From assembly GCF_023516595.1 (NCBI RefSeq), contig NZ_JAMGBG010000005.1:1-64000 (forward strand): DNA of 64,000 bases. Direction: 5' to 3'. This stretch comes from Streptomyces neyagawaensis. GTDB lineage: Bacteria > Actinomycetota > Actinomycetes > Streptomycetales > Streptomycetaceae. The notes beneath the pieces are model-generated. The model saw only the letters and a program-made list of their open reading frames with translations, did no database searches and had not been told where the DNA came from. A program made the position numbers and the translations under genes. Positions 49,401 to 61,500 of the stretch are shown in pieces; positions within the stretch are counted from its first letter, which is position 1, and every line of letters starts with the position of its first letter.

Positions 49401-52400
49401 CGACTGGGGCGTCTGGTCGGCCGCCAACCCGTGGGCCGTCCGCGAGACCGTCGACGAGTCCGACTTCTACCGGGTGCAGAAGCAGGGCCTGCCGCTCATC
49501 GAGCCCGACCTCGCGCTCGCCGGACTCCAGCAGGCACTCGACGACGACGAGACGGTCATCGCCCTCGCCAACGTCGACTGGGAACAGTTCGCCGCGGTCT
49601 TCGGCTCCGTACGCCCCAGCCGTCTGCTCACCGGCGTACCGGAGGCCAGGCGGCAACTGGAGGAGGCCGCGACGCCCGGCGCGAGCGCCGCCACACCGGC
49701 CTCCGACGTGCTGCGCGAGCGCCTGACCGGGCTGGCCGAGGCCGAGCAGCGCCGCGTCACCCTGGACCTCGTCCGCACCCACGCCGCGGCCGTCCTCGGC
49801 CATGACTCGCCGGAGGAGCTGCGGCCGGGCAGGGCGTTCCAGGAACTCGGCTTCGACTCGCTGACCGCCGTCGAACTGCGCAACCGGCTCCGCGCCGCCA
49901 CCGGCCTCACCCTGCCCGCCACCCTCGTCTTCGACTACCCGTCCGCGGCCGTGCTCGCCGACCACATCCGCGCCGAGGTACTCGGCGAGCACCGGACGCC
50001 CGCCACGCGCGAGCCCGCGCCCGCCGGCACCGCGGCGGCCGACGAGCCGATCGCGATCATCGCGATGAGCTGCCGCTTCCCCGGCGGGGTGCACACCCCC
50101 GAACAGCTGTGGCGGCTGCTGGAGGAAGGCGGCGACGTCGTCTCGGAGTTCCCGACCGACCGCGGCTGGCCGCTGGAGGCCATGTTCGACCCCGACCCGG
50201 ACCAGCCCGGCACCAGCTATGTGCGGCACGGCGGATTCCTCTACGACGCCGGTGAGTTCGACGCCGACTTCTTCGGCATCTCCCCGCGCGAGGCGGTCGC
50301 CATGGACCCGCAGCAGCGACTGCTCCTGGAGACCTCCTGGGAGACCTTCGAACGCGCCGGTCTCGACCCGGACCGCCTGCGCGGCACCGACACCGGCGTC
50401 TTCACCGGCGTCAACTACCAGGACTACGGCGCCTCCGTGGCCCAGACCCAGGAGAACGAGGGCCACCTCCTCACCGGCAGCGCGGCCAGCGTGATCTCCG
50501 GCCGGATCTCCTACACCCTCGGTCTGGAGGGCCCCGCCGTCACCGTCGACACCGCCTGCTCCGCGTCCCTCGTCGCGGTGCACCTGGCCGCCCAGGCGCT
50601 GCGCGCCGGGGACTGCTCACTCGCCCTGGCCGGGGGCGTCGCGGTGATGTCCAGCCCGGGCGCCATCATCAGCTTCGCCCGCCAGCGCGGCCTCGCCGCC
50701 GACGGCCGCTGCAAGGCGTTCTCCGACGCCGCCGACGGCATGGGCATGGCCGAGGGCGTCGGCGTGATCCTCCTCGAACGGCTCTCCGAGGCCCAGCGGC
50801 ACGGGCACCCCGTGCTGGCCGTCCTGCGCGGCAGCGCCGTCAACCAGGACGGCGCCAGCAACGGCCTGACCGCCCCCAACGGCCCCTCCCAGCAGCGGGT
50901 CATCCGGGCCGCCCTCGCCAACGCCCGGCTCTCGGCGGCCGACATCGACGTCGTCGAGACCCACGGCACGGGCACCAGGCTCGGCGACCCCATCGAGGCC
51001 CAGGCCCTGCTCGCCACGTACGGCCAGGAACGCTCCGACGGGCGCCCCCTGCTGATCGGCTCCCTGAAGTCCAACATCGGGCACGCCCAGGCAGCCGCGG
51101 GCGTCGCCGGTGTGATCAAGACCGTCCTGGCGCTCCGGCACGGGCAGGTGCCGCGCACCCTGCACGTCGACCGGCCCTCGACCCAGGTCGACTGGACGGC
51201 CGGTGCCGTGGACGTGGTCACCGACACGACCCCGTGGCCGGTGACGGGCCGCCCGCGCCGTGCCGGGATCTCCGCGTTCGGCATGAGCGGCACCAACGTG
51301 CACGCGATCGTGGAGCAGGCTCCCGAGCCGGCCCCCGAGGAGAGCCCGCGGGACACACCCGACGAGGTGCCGGCCGGGACCGTCGCCTGGCCGCTCTCCG
51401 CCAAGTCCCCGGACGCCCTGCGCGGCCAGGCCGAGCGGCTGACCGCCCACCTGGCCGACACGCCGGGCCTCCCGCCCGCCGACATCGGCCGGGCCCTGAC
51501 CACCCGCACGGCGTTCGAACACCGCGCCGTACTGGTCGGCGACGGCACCCGGCTGCCCGCCGCGCTGACGGCCCTCGCCGACGACGGCACCGCCCCCGAC
51601 CTGGTACGCGGCGTCGCCGACACCGTGGGCCGCACGGTCTTCGTCTTCCCCGGCCAGGGGTCCCAATGGGCCGGTATGGCACGGGAGTTGCTGGACGAGT
51701 CGCCGGTGTTCGCGGCCCGCATGGAGGAGTGCGAACGGGCGCTGGCACCCTTCGTCGACTGGTCGCTGCTCGACGCCGTGCGCTCGGGCAGTGCCTGGGA
51801 CCGGGTGGACGTCGTCCAGCCCGCGCTGTTCGCGGTGATGGTGTCGCTGGCCGAGGTCTGGCGGTCGTTCGGTGTCGTACCGGACGCTGTCGTCGGCCAC
51901 TCCCAGGGCGAGATCGCCGCCGCTGTCGTGGCGGGCGCGCTGTCCCTGGAGGACGGGGCCCAGGTGGTCGCCCTGCGCAGCAAGACCCTCGACGCGCTGG
52001 CCGGCCGCGGCGGCATGGCCTCGCTGTCCCTGCCCGCCGACCAGGCACGGGAGGCCCTCGCCCCCTGGGCCGGCGCCCTGTCGGTCGCCGCGCTGAACGG
52101 CCCCGCCACCACCGTGGTCGCGGGCGACGCGGAGGCTCTGGCGGCCCTGCTCGCGCAGTGCGAGGCCCAAGGCGTACGGGCCCGGCGCATCGACGTCGAC
52201 TACGCCTCGCACTCCGAGCACGTCGAGGAGATCCACGGCATCCTCATGGACGCCCTGGCCGGCATCAAGCCGCTGCCGAGCGAGGTCCCGCTGTACTCCA
52301 CGGTGGACGGCGGCTGGCTCGACACCACCGGCATGCACGCCGGTTACTGGTACCGCAACCTGCGGCAGACCGTCGGCTTCGACCCCGCCGTCCGCGTCCT

Positions 52401-55400
52401 GGCCGCCGAGGGGTTCACCTCCTTCGTCGAGGTCAGCCCGCACCCCGTGCTCACCATGGCCATCGAGGAGACCACCGAGACCGCCGGACGCGAGGCCGTC
52501 GTCCTCGGCACCCTGCGCCGCGACGAGGGCGGCCTGCGACGCGTCCTGCTGTCGGCGGCCGAACTGTGGGTGCGCGGAGGTGCGGTCGACTGGACCGCCG
52601 CGTTCCCCGGCGAGAGCACGGCCGAGCTGCCGACGTACGCCTTCCAGCGTCGCCGCTACTGGATCCAGCCGCCCGCGGCGACGCCCCGCGGGCCCGGCGC
52701 CACCGGTCACCCGCTGCTCGGCACGGCCGTCGAGGTCGCCGACACCGGGGATCTCGTGCTCAGCGGCAGCCTGTCGACACGCACCCACCCCTGGCTCGCG
52801 GACCACGCGGTCTCCGGCGTGGTCCTGCTGCCCGGCACCGGCTTCGTGGAACTGGCCGTACGCGCCGGCGACGAGGCGGACTGCCCCCGGGTCGAGGAAC
52901 TGACCCTCCAGGCACCGCTGGTGTTCGACCGGGACGCCGCCGTCCAGATCCAGGTGCGGGTCGGCGCGCCCGACGAGTCCGGGCGGCGCACCCTCGGCGT
53001 GTTCTCCCGGGGCGAGGACGGCGCCGGCACTCCGTGGACCGGGCACGCCACCGGCGTCCTCGCCCCCGCCGGGTCCACCGACCCGGCGGCCCACCCGTAC
53101 GGCGCGGCATGGCCGCCCGCCGGGGCGGAACCCGTGTCCGTCGACGGCCTCTACGAGCGGTTCGCGGACGCCGGCTACGGATACGGCCCCGCCTTCCACG
53201 GCCTGCACGCCGCCTGGCGCCTCGGCCAGGACGTCTACGTGGAGGTCCGACTGCCGGAGGACCTGCACACCGGGGCCGCCGGCTTCGGTCTGCACCCCGC
53301 GCTGCTGGACGCGGCCCTGCACGGTCTGTGGCTGGCCGCCCCCGAAGGTGCCGACCAGAACGACGAACCCGGCACCGCCAGGCTGCCCTTCTCCTGGGAA
53401 GGCGTCCGCCTGCACGCCTCCGGCGCGACCGAACTGCGCGTGCGGCTGAGCTACGACGACACCGGTTCGGTGGCGCTGTCCGCCGCCGACCCGGCCGGCC
53501 GGCCGGTCGCCGACGTGGCGGCGCTGGCCATCCGGCCCATCGCCGTCGACGCCCTGCGCGGCGCCGCGGCACAGGGACGCGACTCGCTGTTCACCCTGGG
53601 CTGGACCGCCCTGCCCGCCACCACCGAGCCGCCCGTCGGCCGGTGGGCCGCCCTCGGCACCGAGCACCTGCTGCCCGAGACCCACGAGAACCTCGACGCG
53701 CTCACCGCCGCCGTGGACGGGGACGCCGCGGTGCCCGACGTGGTCGTCACGCTCTGCCCGCCCGGCGGGAACAGCGCGGACGCCGCCCGTACCGCGCTCG
53801 CCGCCACCCTGCGTCTGCTGCAGACCTGGCTGGCCGACGACCGCTGGGCCGACACCCGCCTGGTCCTCGTCACCCGGGGCGGTGTCGCCACCGCACGCGG
53901 CGAGGACATCGGCGACCTGGCGGCCGCCGCCGTGTGGGGGCTCGTGCGCTCCGCGCAGTCCGAACACCCCGACCGGTTCGTCCTCGTCGACGCCGAGGAC
54001 CCGGCCGAGGCGCTCAAGGCCCTGCCCGCCGCGCTGTCCGCGACGGAACCCCAGCTCGCGGTACGCGACGGACGGACCCTCGCACCCCGTCTGACCAGGA
54101 CCCCGCCCACGGATGCCGAGGCCGTGGCCGGCAAGCCGTGGGACCCCGAGGGCACGGTGCTCGTCACGGGCGCCTTCGGCGTCCTCGGCGGCCTGGTCGC
54201 CCGTCACCTGGTCACCGAGCACGGGGTACGCCACCTGCTGCTGACCGGGCGGCGCGGCGCCGACACCCCCGAGGCGACCGCCCTGGTCGACGAACTCACC
54301 GCCCTGGGCGCCCGGGTGGAGACCGCCGCCTGCGACACGGCCGACCGGGACGCCCTGGCCGGACTCCTCGCGGGTGTCCCCGACACCCACCCGCTCACCG
54401 CCGTGGTCCACTCGGCCGGCGTCCTCGACGACGGGGTCATCGGCTCGCTGACCCCCGAGCGACTCGACCACGTCCTGCGCCCCAAGGCGGACGCCGCGCT
54501 CAACCTGCACGAACTGACCCGCGACCTGCCACTGGCCGCCTTCGTGCTCTTCTCGTCCGCCTCCGGCACCGTCGGCAGCTCCGGGCAGGGCAACTACGCG
54601 GCGGCCAACGCCTTCCTGGACGCCCTCGCCCAGCACCGTCGCGCCCAGGGCCTGCCCGCACAGTCGATCGCCTGGGGCATGTGGGCCGAGCGCTCCACCC
54701 TGACCGGCACCCTCGACGAGGTCGACCTGCGGCGCATCGCCCGGGGCGGCGTGGGGGCACTCACCTCCGACGAGGGACTCGCCCTGTTCGACGCCGCGCT
54801 CGAACGGGACGACGCGGTCCTGGTCCCGGTCCGGCTCGACCTGGCCAGGCTGCGCTCCAGGGCGGGCACCGGCGCCGTGCCCGCCCTCTTCCGCTCACTG
54901 GTGCGCGGCGCCGCCCGCCGGACGGCGGCCACCGGCGGCGCCGCCGACGCGGCGGACACCCTGCGCGGGCGGCTCGCCGGCCTGGCCGCCGACGACGCCC
55001 GCGCCGTCCTCGCCGACCTGGTGTGCGCGCACGCCGCCGATGTGCTCGGGCACGCCGGAGCCTCGGCCGTCGACCCCGAACGCGCCTTCCGGCAGCTCGG
55101 CTTCGACTCGCTGACCGCGGTGGAACTGCGCAACCGCCTCAACGCCGCGACCGGACTGCGGCTCCCCGCCACCCTGGTGTTCGACTACCCGAGCCCGGCG
55201 GCCGTCGCCGGGTACTGCGCCGAACGTCTCGCCCCGGCCGGCACCCCGCCGGCCGCGGCGGCGCCGACCCCGGCCGACGACGAGATCACCCGCGCGCTGT
55301 CCACGATCCCGCTGGACAGGCTGCGCGACTCCGGCCTGCTGGAGGCACTGCTGCGCCTGGCCGGACCGGAGAACCGGGACGGCGGCACACCGGCGTCGTC

Positions 55401-55476
55401 CGAACGGACGTCCGGCATCGAGGAGATGGACGTGGACGGCCTCGTACGGCTGGCACTGGGGAGCGAGAGTGTCTGA
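40456..55476 (+). CDS. Type I modular polyketide synthase D, modules 9-11
   Basis: A 5006-residue PKS. The frame is open upstream into PKS C, but GTG at 40456 follows a purine-rich site and starts a class 1a docking coiled coil ([20 protein letters not shown]) just before the KS. Domain order is KS-AT-KR-ACP, KS-AT-KR-ACP, KS-AT-DH-KR-ACP. Attachment serines are residues 1564, 3135 and 4885. The C-terminal tail ([19 protein letters not shown], then [11 protein letters not shown]) differs from those of PKS A-C and looks like the class 1b docking type. In concanamycin numbering it supplies C3-C8: the 8-alkyl branch, the C9 and C7 hydroxyls, 6-methyl, 4-methyl and the C4=C5 alkene. The extra hydroxylated module relative to bafilomycin is what predicts an 18-membered rather than 16-membered ring. 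Confidence 0.97.
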   Translation: MSDRTEQKLRDYLNRVTIDLQQTRRRLRDVEERSREPIAVVAMSCHFPGGVHSPEDLWELVADGRDTYSGIPADRGWDTTGLAGSGVPVTGAFLDEAGGFDPAFFGISPREALAMDPQQRLMLQTCWEAVERGGIDPVSLRGSRTGVFAASIDQGYMSLADGAPEGVQGFLMTGNAISVMSGRVSYVMGLEGPSVTVDTACSASLVALHLAAQSLRNDECSLALVGGVNVMALPGAFVEISRQGGLAADGRSKPFAAAADGTGWGEGVGVLLVERLSDARANGHPVLAVLRGSAINQDGASNGLTAPNGPSQQRVIRAALADAQLAPADVDAVEAHGTGTRLGDPIEADALLAAYGQDRAEDQPLWLGSIKSNIGHTQAAAGLAGVIKVVMAIRHGVLPQTLHVDAPTPHVDWSSGGVRLLTERRDWPVAGRPRRAGVSSFGMSGTNAHVIIEQASEAEQRPAAEQAPEGGRQGAAEPIAGAGPRTAPDAGSGVASGSASGVDPLPTVPWPLSGRSPEALRDQAARLASWLADRPGLRPADVGHSLATTRSAFEHRAVVVADRPEGFLRGLAAVAAGTSAAETVSGRTGAGDGRTVFVFPGQGSQWAGMARQLLDESPVFAARMAECEQALAPHLDWSLSAVVRGEPDAAPLDRIDVVQPVLFAVMVSLAAVWRSYGVEPDAVVGHSQGEIAAAYVAGALSLDDAARIVAVRSRAQLGLSGTGGMASVALPADTLRESLCAWEGRLSVAAVNGPASAVVSGDPEALEEFLRQCEEREVRTRRVAADVAGHSAHMDRLRDGMLDALADVRPTAATIPFCSTVTGGSLDTTGLDAGYWFRNMRQTVEFDAAVRDLVRRGHSVFVEISPHPVLTVPTQDTLDDLADPDAAVPAPPTLVTGTLRRDEGGLHRVLTALAQVHVHGVPVDWTAVFAGHRPERVELPTYAFQNRRFWLEPQTRPGTAPETADPADAAFWAAVEREDVAAVAATLGVEAASWSDILPALSAWRRDRRDRAVLDGWRYHISWQRLTAKTAGPLRGRWPVLVPDGHTADAAVTRAVEALRERGANPELVVLDHTHTDRSRLTDHLRELLATGPGTETAPSGVLSLLALDERPHEGLPALPVGLALTTALVQALDDLDVRTTLWCATSGAVPVHPSEPVPHPVQALVWGFGRTAALEHPSLWGGLIDLPEQCDERAGHLLGDLLAGAGDEDQLAIRASGAHARRLVRATPSTSAPSAPWRPSGTVLVTGGTGGLGAHAARWLARGGADHLVLVSRRGADAPGADELAAELTALGTGVTLAACDITDREALAALVDRVAADGHPVRAVLHTAAAAQLFPVRDENPASMAATLAAKVQGAANLDAVLADTDLDAFVLYSSVSGVWGSADHAAYAAGNAYLDALAAHRRGRGLAATSVVWGIWSAEGGGLATSDLERALLERGIPFMDPRLAVGGLQRVLDDDETVVVVADVDWARFVPVFTSVRPSPLIADLPDVRALATAEDRTEPDPGDTDGASALRRTLAGLTEPEVRRTLLELVRTNAAAVLGHESADAVLPDRAFRELGFDSLIAVELRNRLNQVTGLRLRATVVFDYSCAALLAEHLRTELLGDTAPAAAPAAVVPVADPDEPIAIVAMSCRFPGGIDTPERLWQLLVDGGEVLSGMPADRGWPLDRLYHPDPDHPGTSYVREGSFLHDAGDFDPAFFGISPREAVAMDPQQRLLLETSWEAFERAGIDPASLRTTPTGVFAGVNYQDYTSLAGSSPEGGEGHLVAGGAASVVSGRVAYTLGLEGPAVTVDTACSSSLVATHLAAQALRGGDCSLALAGGVAVMATPGVFVGFSRQRGLAADGRCKAFGASADGMGLAEGVGVVLLERLSDARRNGHPVLAVLRGSAVNQDGASNGLSAPNGLAQQRVIRQALTNAGLTGADVDVVEAHGTGTTLGDPIEADALLATYGQDRPHGRPLWLGALKSNIGHTQAASGVAGMIKTVLSLRHGVLPRTLHADEPSPHVDWASGEVELLTEARDWPDTGAPRRAGISSFGFSGTNVHAILEQAPPASDADADAETDADAGPEPRHAPTAPVVPWVLSARSPQALTHQAQRLRGHLAGGGAPDPLDTGYSLATGRTPFEHRAVLLGTGGDAPSAALDGLAGGEDTPGLIRGVADTDGRRVFVFPGQGAQWAGMAVELLDTSPVFAASMAACEQALTPYVDWSLDAVLRGAPDTPPFERVDVVQPALWAVMVSLAAQWRSWGVEPDAVLGHSQGEIAAAVVAGALSLDDGAKVVALRSRAILALAGHGGMVSVAVPRERAVELVARWSGRLSLAAVNGPSAVVVSGDTEALTELIAVCEEDGVRARTIAVDYASHSAHVERIRAEVLGALDGITPVAGRVPLYSTLTGDWLDTTEMDAGYWYRNLRETVEFDGAVRALADQRHQVFVEVSPHPVLTMSVQETIESATAAESAEAPRTVVTGTLRRDEGGLARALTSAAELWVRGVPVLWPVLFEGTGARRTDLPTYPFEHRRYWLQSAEPAAPSGTADETDAVDSAFWRLVERGDAAEAAGDLAVDAETLGTVLPALNAWRRRQREGAAVDTWRYRVDWQPVPDPPAASLSGTWLVVLPEGHDDAPGAPLARDSVTALTEAGADVVTVRLTDADADRATLGERLTTALEGRTPQGVLSLLAIAGRPHPDHPAVSAGSALTLVLVQALGDLGVEAPLWCATHGAVTTGDTDTLTAPDQALIWGTGMVAALEHPTRWGGLVDLPPSLNSLSRDRLRAILAGATGEDQLAVRSVGLLGRRLVRAPRPSGTRPAWKPRGTVLVTGGTGALGPHVARWLARGGAEHLVLPGRRGADVPGADELRAELAELGTELSLPACDVADRDQIAGLLAGLEEQGTPVTAVFHAAAYIQLASLDDTPLDAFAEVVAAKAEGARHLDELLDRELDAFVLFSSVAGVWGSSNHAAYTAGNAYLDALAEHRRARGLSATTVDWGVWSAANPWAVRETVDESDFYRVQKQGLPLIEPDLALAGLQQALDDDETVIALANVDWEQFAAVFGSVRPSRLLTGVPEARRQLEEAATPGASAATPASDVLRERLTGLAEAEQRRVTLDLVRTHAAAVLGHDSPEELRPGRAFQELGFDSLTAVELRNRLRAATGLTLPATLVFDYPSAAVLADHIRAEVLGEHRTPATREPAPAGTAAADEPIAIIAMSCRFPGGVHTPEQLWRLLEEGGDVVSEFPTDRGWPLEAMFDPDPDQPGTSYVRHGGFLYDAGEFDADFFGISPREAVAMDPQQRLLLETSWETFERAGLDPDRLRGTDTGVFTGVNYQDYGASVAQTQENEGHLLTGSAASVISGRISYTLGLEGPAVTVDTACSASLVAVHLAAQALRAGDCSLALAGGVAVMSSPGAIISFARQRGLAADGRCKAFSDAADGMGMAEGVGVILLERLSEAQRHGHPVLAVLRGSAVNQDGASNGLTAPNGPSQQRVIRAALANARLSAADIDVVETHGTGTRLGDPIEAQALLATYGQERSDGRPLLIGSLKSNIGHAQAAAGVAGVIKTVLALRHGQVPRTLHVDRPSTQVDWTAGAVDVVTDTTPWPVTGRPRRAGISAFGMSGTNVHAIVEQAPEPAPEESPRDTPDEVPAGTVAWPLSAKSPDALRGQAERLTAHLADTPGLPPADIGRALTTRTAFEHRAVLVGDGTRLPAALTALADDGTAPDLVRGVADTVGRTVFVFPGQGSQWAGMARELLDESPVFAARMEECERALAPFVDWSLLDAVRSGSAWDRVDVVQPALFAVMVSLAEVWRSFGVVPDAVVGHSQGEIAAAVVAGALSLEDGAQVVALRSKTLDALAGRGGMASLSLPADQAREALAPWAGALSVAALNGPATTVVAGDAEALAALLAQCEAQGVRARRIDVDYASHSEHVEEIHGILMDALAGIKPLPSEVPLYSTVDGGWLDTTGMHAGYWYRNLRQTVGFDPAVRVLAAEGFTSFVEVSPHPVLTMAIEETTETAGREAVVLGTLRRDEGGLRRVLLSAAELWVRGGAVDWTAAFPGESTAELPTYAFQRRRYWIQPPAATPRGPGATGHPLLGTAVEVADTGDLVLSGSLSTRTHPWLADHAVSGVVLLPGTGFVELAVRAGDEADCPRVEELTLQAPLVFDRDAAVQIQVRVGAPDESGRRTLGVFSRGEDGAGTPWTGHATGVLAPAGSTDPAAHPYGAAWPPAGAEPVSVDGLYERFADAGYGYGPAFHGLHAAWRLGQDVYVEVRLPEDLHTGAAGFGLHPALLDAALHGLWLAAPEGADQNDEPGTARLPFSWEGVRLHASGATELRVRLSYDDTGSVALSAADPAGRPVADVAALAIRPIAVDALRGAAAQGRDSLFTLGWTALPATTEPPVGRWAALGTEHLLPETHENLDALTAAVDGDAAVPDVVVTLCPPGGNSADAARTALAATLRLLQTWLADDRWADTRLVLVTRGGVATARGEDIGDLAAAAVWGLVRSAQSEHPDRFVLVDAEDPAEALKALPAALSATEPQLAVRDGRTLAPRLTRTPPTDAEAVAGKPWDPEGTVLVTGAFGVLGGLVARHLVTEHGVRHLLLTGRRGADTPEATALVDELTALGARVETAACDTADRDALAGLLAGVPDTHPLTAVVHSAGVLDDGVIGSLTPERLDHVLRPKADAALNLHELTRDLPLAAFVLFSSASGTVGSSGQGNYAAANAFLDALAQHRRAQGLPAQSIAWGMWAERSTLTGTLDEVDLRRIARGGVGALTSDEGLALFDAALERDDAVLVPVRLDLARLRSRAGTGAVPALFRSLVRGAARRTAATGGAADAADTLRGRLAGLAADDARAVLADLVCAHAADVLGHAGASAVDPERAFRQLGFDSLTAVELRNRLNAATGLRLPATLVFDYPSPAAVAGYCAERLAPAGTPPAAAAPTPADDEITRALSTIPLDRLRDSGLLEALLRLAGPENRDGGTPASSERTSGIEEMDVDGLVRLALGSESV
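40561..45273 (+). other. PKS module 9: KS-AT(VAGH signature, probable ethylmalonyl)-KR(A2-like)-ACP
   Basis: The KS active site is DTACSAS (Cys201). Its N-terminal part is about seven residues shorter than in all other modules: the usual YDPDPDxPGTxY loop is replaced by [11 protein letters not shown]. The AT has GHSQGE (Ser687), with VAGH at 787-790 instead of YASH. xAGH signatures are typical of ethylmalonyl-type ATs, and concanamycin has an ethyl group at the matching carbon. The KR has TGGTGGLG, no LDD, Trp eight and His three residues before Tyr1390, and YAAGN. The ACP Ser is 1564. Confidence 0.87.
45328..49989 (+). other. PKS module 10: KS-AT(methylmalonyl)-KR(A2-like)-ACP
   Basis: KS Cys is residue 1797 (DTACSSS). 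AT Ser is 2258, with YASH at 2358-2361. The KR has TGGTGALG; Trp eight and His three residues before Tyr2958 (YTAGN) again give the A2 pattern shared with modules 4 and 9. The ACP Ser is 3135. Expected result: alpha-methyl, beta-hydroxyl, corresponding to C6/C7. Confidence 0.92.
46621..46656 (+). repeat. Asp-Ala dipeptide repeat in the KS-AT linker of module 10
   Basis: Alternating gac-gcg/gca codons encode [12 protein letters not shown] in an otherwise variable interdomain linker. It is a simple-sequence tract, probably a flexible acidic spacer. Confidence 0.7.
50041..55224 (+). other. PKS module 11: KS-AT(methylmalonyl)-DH-KR-ACP
   Basis: The KS active site is DTACSAS (Cys3368), and its histidine motif reads ETHGTGT. 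AT Ser is 3816, with YASH at 3916-3919; this AT is strikingly like that of module 1. The DH has His4117 in [10 protein letters not shown] and Asp4285. The KR has the unusual nucleotide motif TGAFGVLG but keeps LDD and Tyr4714. The ACP Ser is 4885. It should form the C4=C5 methyl-branched alkene. Confidence 0.91.
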
Positions 55477-55502
55477 CCGCGTACCGGCCCGGAACGAGAG
55501 GT

Positions 55503-55508
55503 GAGGAG
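55503..55508 (+). promoter_or_regulatory. Ribosome-binding site of PKS E (GAGGAG)
   Basis: GAGGAG, continuing as AGGG, lies four bases before the ATG at 55513. It makes that ATG more likely than the in-frame GTG at 55501, which overlaps this motif and has a poorer site. Confidence 0.75.
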
Positions 55509-55512
55509 AGGG

Positions 55513-58500
55513 ATGTCCACGGACAAGGTGGTCGAGGCGCTGCGCGCCTCCCTGCTGGAGAACGAGCGGCTGCGCGGCGAGAACACACGGCTGCGCGACG
55601 AGTCCCGGGAACCGGTCGCCATCGTCGCCATGAGCTGCCGCTTCCCGGGAGGGGTCCGCACCCCGGAGGACCTGTGGCGGCTGCTCGCCGAAGAACGCGA
55701 CGCGGTCAGCGAGTTCCCCGCCGACCGGGGCTGGGACGCCGCCGCACTGTACGACCCCGACCCCGACACCCCGGGTACGTCCAACACCCGGGAGGGCGGC
55801 TTCCTGCACGACGCCTGCGGCTTCGACGCCGGCTTCTTCGGGATCTCGCCCCGTGAGGCCCTGGCCATGGACCCCCAGCAGCGACTCCTGCTGGAGACCT
55901 GCTGGGAGGCCGTCGAGCGCGGTGGCATCGACCCGCTGTCCCTGCGCGGCAGCCGCACCGGCGTCTACGCGGGCGTCATGTACAACGAGTACGGCGCCCG
56001 GCTGCAGCGGATACCGGAGGACGTCGAGGCGTTCATCGGCACCGGCACCGTGCCCAGCGTGGTCACCGGCCGGATCGCCTACATCCTCGGCCTGGAGGGC
56101 CCGGCCGTCACGATCGACACCGCGTGCTCGTCGTCGCTGGTCGCCCTGCACCTGGCCTGCCAGGCGCTGCGGGCGGGGGAGATCTCCCTCGCCCTGGCGG
56201 GCGGTGTCACGGTGATGTCCACACCGAGCCTGTACGTCGGGTTCAGCCGCCAGCGCGGACTGGCGCCGGACGGCCGCAGCAAGTCGTTCGCCGCGGCCGC
56301 CGACGGTGCCGGCTTCGGCGAGGGCGTCGGCGTGCTGCTCCTCGAACGGCTCTCGGACGCCCGGCGCAACGGCCACCCCGTGCTGGCGCTGGTGCGGGGC
56401 TCGGCGGTCAACCAGGACGGCGCCAGCAACGGCATGACCGCGCCCAACGGCCCTTCCCAGCAACGGGTGATCCAGCAGGCCCTGGCGGCGGCCGGCCTCT
56501 CACCGGCCGAGGTCGACGCGGTGGAGGCGCACGGCACGGGGACCCGCCTCGGCGACCCCATCGAGGCTCAGGCGCTGCTGGCCACCTACGGTCAGGGCCG
56601 CCCGGCGGACCGGCCGCTGCTGCTCGGCTCGCTCAAGTCCAACCTCACCCACACCCAGGCCGCCGCCGGGGTCGGCGGCGTCATGAAGATGGTGCTCGCG
56701 ATGCGCCACGGCCTGCTGCCCCGCACCCTGCACATCGACCGTCCCACCCCGCAGGTCGACTGGACCGAGGGCAACATCGCCCTGCTCACCACGGCCACCC
56801 CCTGGCCGGACAACGGCCACCCCCGCCGCGCCGGCGTCTCCTCCTTCGGCGCCAGCGGCACCAACGCCCACACCGTTCTGGAGGCGGCGCCCGCCGACCT
56901 CGACACACCCCCGGACACCGGGGAATCGGCCCCCGCCCCCGTCGCCTGGCTGCTCTCGGGCAAGGGCGAAGCGGCGCTGCGCGGCCAGGCCGCCGCCCTC
57001 CACACCCACCTCACCGACGACCCCGAGGCGCGTCCTGTGGACGTCGGCCTCTCGCTGGCCAGCGGCAGATCCCGCTTCGCCGACCGTGCCGTCGTCGTCG
57101 GCGACGACCGTCCCGCCCTGCTGTCCGGCCTGGCCGCGCTGGCCGCCGGACGGCCCGACCCGGCGGTCGTCACCGCCCGCGCCCAGCCAGGCCGCAAGGC
57201 CGTCTTCGTCTTCCCCGGCCTCGGCTCCCAGTGGCCCGGCATGGGCGCCGAACTCCTCGACACGTCACCGGAGTTCGCCGCCCGGATCGCGGACTGCGAA
57301 CAGGCGCTCGCCCCGTACATCGACTGGTCGGTCACCGAGGTGCTCCGTGGCACGCCGGGCGCGCCGACCCTGGACCGGGTGGACGTCCTCCAGCCCGTCC
57401 TGTTCTCCGTGATGGTGTCGCTGGCGGCGCTCTGGCGGTCGTACGGGGTGGAGCCTGCCGCGGTCGTCGGCCACAGCCAGGGCGAGGTCGCCGCCGCCTG
57501 TGTCGCGGGTGCTCTCACCCTGGAGGACGGGGCCCGCGTGGTGGCGCTGCGCAGCCGGGCCCTCGCCGGCCTCGGCGGGGGCGGAGGCATGGCCACCGTG
57601 GTGCTCTCCCAGGCCGAGGTCGCCCCCTACCTGGAACGCCGCTCGGGCAAGGTGACGGTCGCCGCCGTCAACGGCCCCCGCGTGCTCGTCGTCGCCGGAC
57701 CCGGCGACGAGGTCGGCGCCCTCGTCGATGAACTCTCCGCCGAGGGCGTCATGGCCTGGCGCATCCCGGTGGACTACGCCTCCCACTCGGACGACGTGAG
57801 CACCGTACGGGACCGGCTGGGCGAGGACCTGTCCTCGCTCGTTCCCAAGGCCCCGGCCGTGCCCCTGGTGTCCACGGTGGACGCCGACTGGATCGGTCCC
57901 GGCGACCTCACCCACGAGTACTGGTACCGCAACCTCCGCCAGACCGTCCGCTTCCACGACGCGATACGCCTGCTCCTCGACGCCGGGCACCGCACCTTCG
58001 TCGAGGTGAGCCCCCACCCGCTGCTCACCTACGGCATCGGCGACACCGCGGCCGACGCCGACGCGGACGACGCCGTGGTGCTGGGCACCCTGCGGCGCGA
58101 CGAGGGCGGGCTGAACCGGATGCTGCTGGCGCTCGGCGAGGCGCACGCGAACGGCGTGGCCGTCGACTGGCGGCGCGCGTTCGACGGCACCGGGGCCCGT
58201 CTGACCGACCTGCCGACGTACGCCTTCCAGCGCACCCACTACTGGCTCGACGTGCCCGCGCACGCCGGGGACCCCGAGTCGGCGGGCCAGACGGAGACGG
58301 GGCACCCGCTGCTGACCGCCGCCGTGGATCTGCCGGACGGCGACGGAGTGCTCTTCACGGGGCGCCTGTCGTCGCGCACCCATCCGTGGCTGGCGGACCA
58401 CGCGGTCTCCGGCACGGTGCTGCTGCCCGGCGTCGCCTTCGTGGAGATGGCCGCCCACGCAGCCGCCCACGTCGGCTGCACCACGGTCGAGGAACTCACC

Positions 58501-61500
58501 CTGGCCGCACCCCTCGTGCTGGGGCCTGTGTCGGAAGTGGCGCCTGCCGGGCGACGCCCGGCACATACTCTCGACGCACCGGGCGAAAGCCCAAGTACGC
58601 CCAGTACGAGGCCTTCCGCCCGGCACGCCGAGAGCACGCACCAGACGCCGCCCGGCCCGCCCTCCGGGCGGACGACGCCACTTCCGACACAGGCCCCAGC
58701 CGCCGACGAGGCCCGACGGCTCCGCCTGACCGTGGACGCGCCCGACCCCGAGGGCCGCCGGGCCGTGGCGCTGTACTCCCGCCCCGACGACCCCGAGTCC
58801 ACCGAACCGTGGGTACGCCACGCGGGGGGCACCCTGGCCGGGACGCCCGCCTCCGCGCCGGGTGACCCCGGCCGGTGGCCGCCCGCCGACGGCGCCGAGC
58901 GGCTCGAACTCGACAGCCTGTACGCCGACTTCGAGGCGGCCGGCGTCCACTACGGCCCGCTCTTCCAGGGCCTGCGCGCCGCCTGGCGGGTCGGCGACGA
59001 GATCCACGCCGAGGTGGCTCTGCCCGAGTCGGTGCCGGGGACCCGCGAGAGCGGCTTCGCCGTCCACCCGGCCCTGCTCGACGCCGCGCTCCAGACAGTC
59101 GCCCTGCGCCCCGACTCCACCGACCCCGGCCGCACGGGAGGCGTGCCGCTGCCCTTCTCGTGGCACGACGTCACCCTCGCCCCGGCGGCCGACCCGGTCC
59201 TGCGGGTCGTGCTGGCCCCGGCCGAGCAGGGTGGCGACGCCGTGTCGGTACGGATCACCGACCGCACCGGGCGCCCGGTCGTCACCGTCGGCGCGCTGAC
59301 CCTGCGGGCGGCGGCGGGTGCTCCTGCCGCCGCCGAGCGGTCGCTGTTCCGCCTCGACTGGACGCCGCTGCCCGCCACCGATCCGTCCCCCGGCACCTGG
59401 GCCACGCTCGGCGCCTGCGACGGCGACCTGCTGCCGGCCGGCTTCCGGGCCGACCGGTGCCCCGACCTCACCGATGTGCCCGCCACGTCCGACGCGGTGC
59501 TGGTGTTGTGCCCGCCGGCCGGGACCCCGGGCCCCGAGGGCGCCCGGACCTCCGTCGAAGCGGTCCTCGCCCTGCTCCAACGCTGGCTGGCAGAGCCGAA
59601 GTTCACCGAAACCCCCCTGGTGCTGCTCACCCGTGGCGCGGTCGACCTCGACGGCGCCCCCGCGGACCTCGGGGGCGCCGCCGCCTGGGGGCTCCTGCGC
59701 ACCGCCCAGCTGGAGCACCCCGGCCGCTTCGTCCTGCTGGACACCGATGGCGGCGACGGCCTCGAAGCCGCCCTCGCCACCGCCCTGGCCGAGGGCGAAC
59801 CCCAACTCGCCCTGCGTGACGGCACCTTGTACGCACCCCGCCTGGTCCGCCCGCCCGTCGCCGACCGTCCCGCCGGGTTCGACCCGGAGGGCACCGTCCT
59901 CGTCACCGGAGGCGGAGGCACCCTGGGCGGACTGGTGGCCCGTCACCTGGTCACCACCCATGGCGTACGGCATCTGCTGCTGCTCGGCCGCCGGGGCGCC
60001 GCCGCCGAAGGCACGGCCTCTCTCACCGAGGAGCTGACCGCGGCGGGAGCCGAGGTCACCGTCGCGGCGTGCGACGTGGCCGACCGGGAGGCGCTGGCCG
60101 ACTGCCTCGCGGCGATTCCCTCGGAGCACCCGCTGCGCGCCGTCGTGCACACGGCCGGCGTCCTGGACGACGGGCTGCTGGAGGCCCTCACCCCCGAGCG
60201 GCTGTCGGCCGTTCTGCGCCCCAAGGCCGACGGCGCCTGGAACCTGCACGAGCTGACCCGGGAGCAGGATCTGACGGCGTTCGTCCTGTTCTCCTCCTCC
60301 GCCGGTGTCTTCGGCAGCCCCGGCCAGGCCGCCTACGCCGCCGCCAACGCCTTCACCGACGCCCTGGCCGCCGCCCGCCACCGGGCGGGGCTGCCCGGCA
60401 CCTCCCTGGCCTGGGGCCTGTGGGAGCAGCGCACCGGTCTCACCGACGGCCTCGGCGACACGGACCTGCGGCGGATGGCGCGGAGCGGGGTGCGCGCCCT
60501 GCCCACCGAGGAGGGCCTGGCACTGTTCGACGCGGCACTGGCGGGCGACGACCCGGTCCTCGTCCCGGTGGGCCTCGATCTGCGGGCCCGGCCCGGTGGC
60601 CCGGTGCCCCACCTGCTGCGGTCGCTGATCCGGACCCCGGCCGTACGCCGGCGTGGCCCGCAGGCCGACGCGTCGCTGCGGCCCCGGCTGGCCGCCGTGC
60701 CGGAGGCCGAACAGGGCGAGATCCTGCTGCGGCTGGTGCGGACCCAGGCGGCGGAGGTGCTCGGCCACGCCGACCCGGACGCGCTGTCCGAGGGTGACGC
60801 CTTCCTGGAGAGCGGGTTCGACTCGCTGACCGCCGTCGAGTTGCGCAACCGCCTCGCCGCCGCGCTCGACCTGCGGCTGCGCCCCACCGCCGTACTCGAC
60901 TCGGGAACCCCCGCGCGGCTGGCCGAGCACCTGCGGGAGGAACTGACCCGGAACACCGCTCCCGGAGCCGGGCGGGGGGTCGGTGAAGCACCGTACGACC
61001 CGGTCAGCGCCCTGTTCCGGCAGGCGTGCGAGGTGGGCCGGATCCACGAGGGCATCCAGATCCTCCAGCAGGCCGCGAAGCTCCGCCCCGACTTCGGGTC
61101 CGGCCCCGAGCTGCTGAGCTCGTCCGGACGGCGTCCGGAGCTGCTGCGGCTGCACATCCGCGACGACGCGCCCGAACTGGTCTGCTTCGCCTCGGTGGTG
61201 GCGCTCGGCGGAGCCCATCAGTACAGCCGTTTGGCGTCCGCCTTCGAGGGCCGCTACGGGGTCAGCGCGCTGGACGCGCCCGGCTTCGCCCCCGACGAGC
61301 CACTGCCCGCCGACATGTCCTCCCTGCTGGACTTCCAGACCGAGGTCCTCCTGCGGCGCCTCGGTGACCGGCCGAAGGTGCTGCTCGGCTCCTCGTCGGG
61401 CGGCACCCTCGCCCACGCCGCCGCCGCTCGCCTGGAGGCGCTCGGGGCAGGCCCGGCCGCCGTGGTGCTGCTGGACACGTATCTGTCCGGGGACGAGGCG

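Noticed and set aside
55501..55512. GTG at 55501 as the start of PKS E
   Set aside because: It overlaps the ribosome-binding site of the ATG at 55513 and has a weaker site of its own; the extra four residues (MRRG) are not part of the docking helix.
58518..58700. An attenuator or terminator hairpin formed by the 25-bp inverted repeats
   Set aside because: The arms are over 130 bases apart inside an open reading frame, with no T-run; a transposon origin explains them better.
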